Shown piece after piece: positions 62,760-64,000 of a DNA stretch of 64,000 nucleotides (within the stretch, counting starts at the first letter, position 1; each line of letters starts with the position of its first letter). Both the position numbers and the translations under genes were made by a program. Origin of the DNA: Pseudalkalibacillus sp052246725 (GTDB lineage: Bacteria > Bacillota > Bacilli > Bacillales > Fictibacillaceae); the NCBI GenBank assembly GCA_052246725.1, contig JBQQCL010000010.1. One strand, given 5' to 3'. The notes beneath the pieces were generated by a model. That model ran no database searches. It had not been told where the DNA came from and saw only the letters and a program-made list of their open reading frames with translations.

Positions 62760-63806
62760 ATGAGCAAATTGAAAGTAGCAATAATCGGGTGCGGAAGTAT
62801 TGCAAAACATCGTCATCTGCCAGAATATCATGCCAATAACGAAGTGGAGCTCGTTGCAGTCGTCGATATCGTCGCCGACCGTGCTGAAGAAGCAGCAAAA
62901 CAATATGGAGCGAAAGCGTTCACTGATTACCGACAGGCGCTGGATCTAGTTGAAGTCGACGCCATCAGCGTGTGTCTTCCTAACTATCTGCATGCACCTG
63001 TGACGATCGAGGCTTTGAATAAAGGGAAACATGTACTTTGTGAAAAACCGATGGCAACCTCAGAAAAGGAAGCGACAGAAATGATCGAAGCCGCCAAAGC
63101 AAATGACAAGAAACTGATGATTGCGCATAATCAAAGGTTTGTAGCATCTCATCAAAAAGCGAAAGAAATCATTGACAGTGGAAAGCTGGGCAGAATCTTC
63201 AGTTTCAGAACCACTTTTGGTCATCAAGGACCTGAGGGATGGAGTGTTGACGGGAAAACAAGCTGGTTTTTCGATAAAGACAAGGCGTTCGTAGGGGCGA
63301 TGGGCGATCTTGGTGTCCATAAAGCGGATCTTATCCGGTATCTGCTTGGTGAAGTGACGGAAGTAGGTGCGTTCATTGAAAGCAATGCCAAGGAAAATTC
63401 AACGGTAGATGATAATGCTGTCTGTATCCTTCGTACAAAAAACGGTGCTGTCGGCACAATGGCAGCAAGCTGGGCTTATACGACCGGTGATGGGGATAAT
63501 TCGACGATCATTTATGGAGAAAATGGTACATTGCGATTAGAAGCCGATCCATCCTATTCTCTGATAGAAGAATATCGGAACGGGCATGTCATCAATCACC
63601 AGCTAGGAAAAATCCAAACGAATGAAGAAGGCGGACAATTCAATTCACATGTCATCGATCATTTTGTGAATTGTATCATTGAAGATAAAGAGCCATTCAT
63701 CACGGGCGAGGAAGGCAAGAAATCCTTGAATGTCATATTAGCTGCCCTTGAGGCACAAGATACGAAGCGAATTATTCAGCTAACTGAAAAAGTGTCGGTG
63801 GTTTAA
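62760..63806 (+). CDS. Gfo/Idh/MocA-family oxidoreductase (4)
   Basis: A 348-residue dehydrogenase with IIGCGSIAKHRHLPEY, catalytic CEKPMATS near residue 95 and GDLGVHKADLIRYLLGE. It is the last gene of the island and is followed by a strong terminator. Inositol 2-dehydrogenase-like activity is possible; the true substrate depends on the imported compound. Confidence 0.88.
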   Translation: MSKLKVAIIGCGSIAKHRHLPEYHANNEVELVAVVDIVADRAEEAAKQYGAKAFTDYRQALDLVEVDAISVCLPNYLHAPVTIEALNKGKHVLCEKPMATSEKEATEMIEAAKANDKKLMIAHNQRFVASHQKAKEIIDSGKLGRIFSFRTTFGHQGPEGWSVDGKTSWFFDKDKAFVGAMGDLGVHKADLIRYLLGEVTEVGAFIESNAKENSTVDDNAVCILRTKNGAVGTMAASWAYTTGDGDNSTIIYGENGTLRLEADPSYSLIEEYRNGHVINHQLGKIQTNEEGGQFNSHVIDHFVNCIIEDKEPFITGEEGKKSLNVILAALEAQDTKRIIQLTEKVSVV

Positions 63807-63812
63807 TAGAAG

Positions 63813-63848
63813 ACCCATTGAGAAACTGAAAATCTCAATGGGTTTTTT
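63813..63848 (+). terminator. Terminator of the sugar island
   Basis: ACCCATTGAGA (63813-63823) pairs perfectly with TCTCAATGGGT (63833-63843), followed by six T. Confidence 0.92.
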
Positions 63849-63920
63849 GAATGAGCAGTAGTGTTAACTTTAATGGCTCTACAATATTTGTTGGGGTATG
63901 AGAAAAATTCACGTAAAAAA

Positions 63921-63989
63921 ACACACAAGCTCCTATAACCTGTACACTTGAATTGACGAGAAACAAGAGTGGGGATAGGAGTTGTGTGT
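63921..63989. repeat. Inverted repeat at the right edge, possible mobile-element end
   Basis: ACACACAAGCTCCTAT (63921-63936) and ATAGGAGTTGTGTGT (63975-63989) are inverted copies differing by one inserted G. The right arm contains an ATAGGAG ribosome site followed by GTG-TAC-GTG-CAT-TTT running off the edge (63986-64000), which could open a transposase gene. The window ends too soon to decide. Confidence 0.4.
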
Positions 63990-64000
63990 ACGTGCATTTT

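Overview
The window looks like chromosomal DNA of a low-to-moderate GC, Gram-positive, probably salt-tolerant member of the Bacillaceae. The grounds are strong AAGGAGG-type ribosome binding sites, frequent TTG and GTG starts, lipoprotein signal peptides, OpuA-, YesL- and YqfL-type genes and a diet of compatible-solute-like compounds. I see no rRNA, tRNA, CRISPR array, prophage or complete insertion sequence. It is essentially a run of catabolic islands separated by decaying gene copies.

(1) 1-5870: an imperfect inverted-repeat element, then a carnitine-to-glycine-betaine operon (cdhC BKACE, cdhA dehydrogenase, cdhB thioesterase) joined to an OpuA-type betaine ABC transporter. Two copies of a palindromic operator flank or overlap the predicted promoter. 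(2) 5870-17000: a broken N-acyl-D-amino-acid deacylase, then a consensus promoter and a long operon: M81 (MlrC-like) metallohydrolase, DUF997 protein plus sodium symporter, RpiR/SIS regulator, N-succinylamino-acid racemase, N-acyl-D-amino-acid deacylase, GNAT acyltransferase and M20 deacylase. This resembles the known NSAR D-to-L amino acid conversion route with extra D-specific and M81 enzymes. (3) 17000-23500: a decayed copy of an OYE / alpha-beta hydrolase / TetR cassette, a gene remnant of the AHSA1 type, and assorted single genes (RBBP9-like hydrolase, M23 peptidase, GSDH propeller, membrane protein). (4) 23684-29755: a hydantoinase/oxoprolinase operon with an XRE-cupin regulator and an NCS1 permease. 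(5) 29960-35270: further remnants, the intact hydrolase-TetR pair, an MFS exporter preceded by a possible leader peptide, and the divergent Lrp and OYE genes. (6) 35370-45852: S41 peptidase, GntP permease, a GC-rich intergenic repeat patch, the PPDK regulatory protein with PPDK, then MarR / SSS symporter / creatinase-like M24 protein, and YesL. (7) 45991-63806: a large island with a YhfZ-type GntR regulator, a phytanoyl-CoA-dioxygenase-like protein, four Gfo/Idh/MocA dehydrogenases plus the tail of a fifth, three AP-endonuclease-2-type sugar isomerases, a sugar ABC importer lacking its ATPase, a flavodoxin-fold reductase, a phosphotriesterase-like hydrolase, an SDR, a SIS protein, a ROK kinase and an FAD oxidoreductase.

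The most interesting candidates for an undescribed system are island 7 and the hybrid D-amino-acid operon in region 2. Island 7 imports a sugar-like compound and has many dehydrogenases and TIM-barrel isomerases but no glycoside hydrolase, which would fit oxidation-assisted, non-hydrolytic cleavage of an unusual glycoside or modified sugar. Assignments rest on motifs, gene order and remembered family features; no database search was possible.
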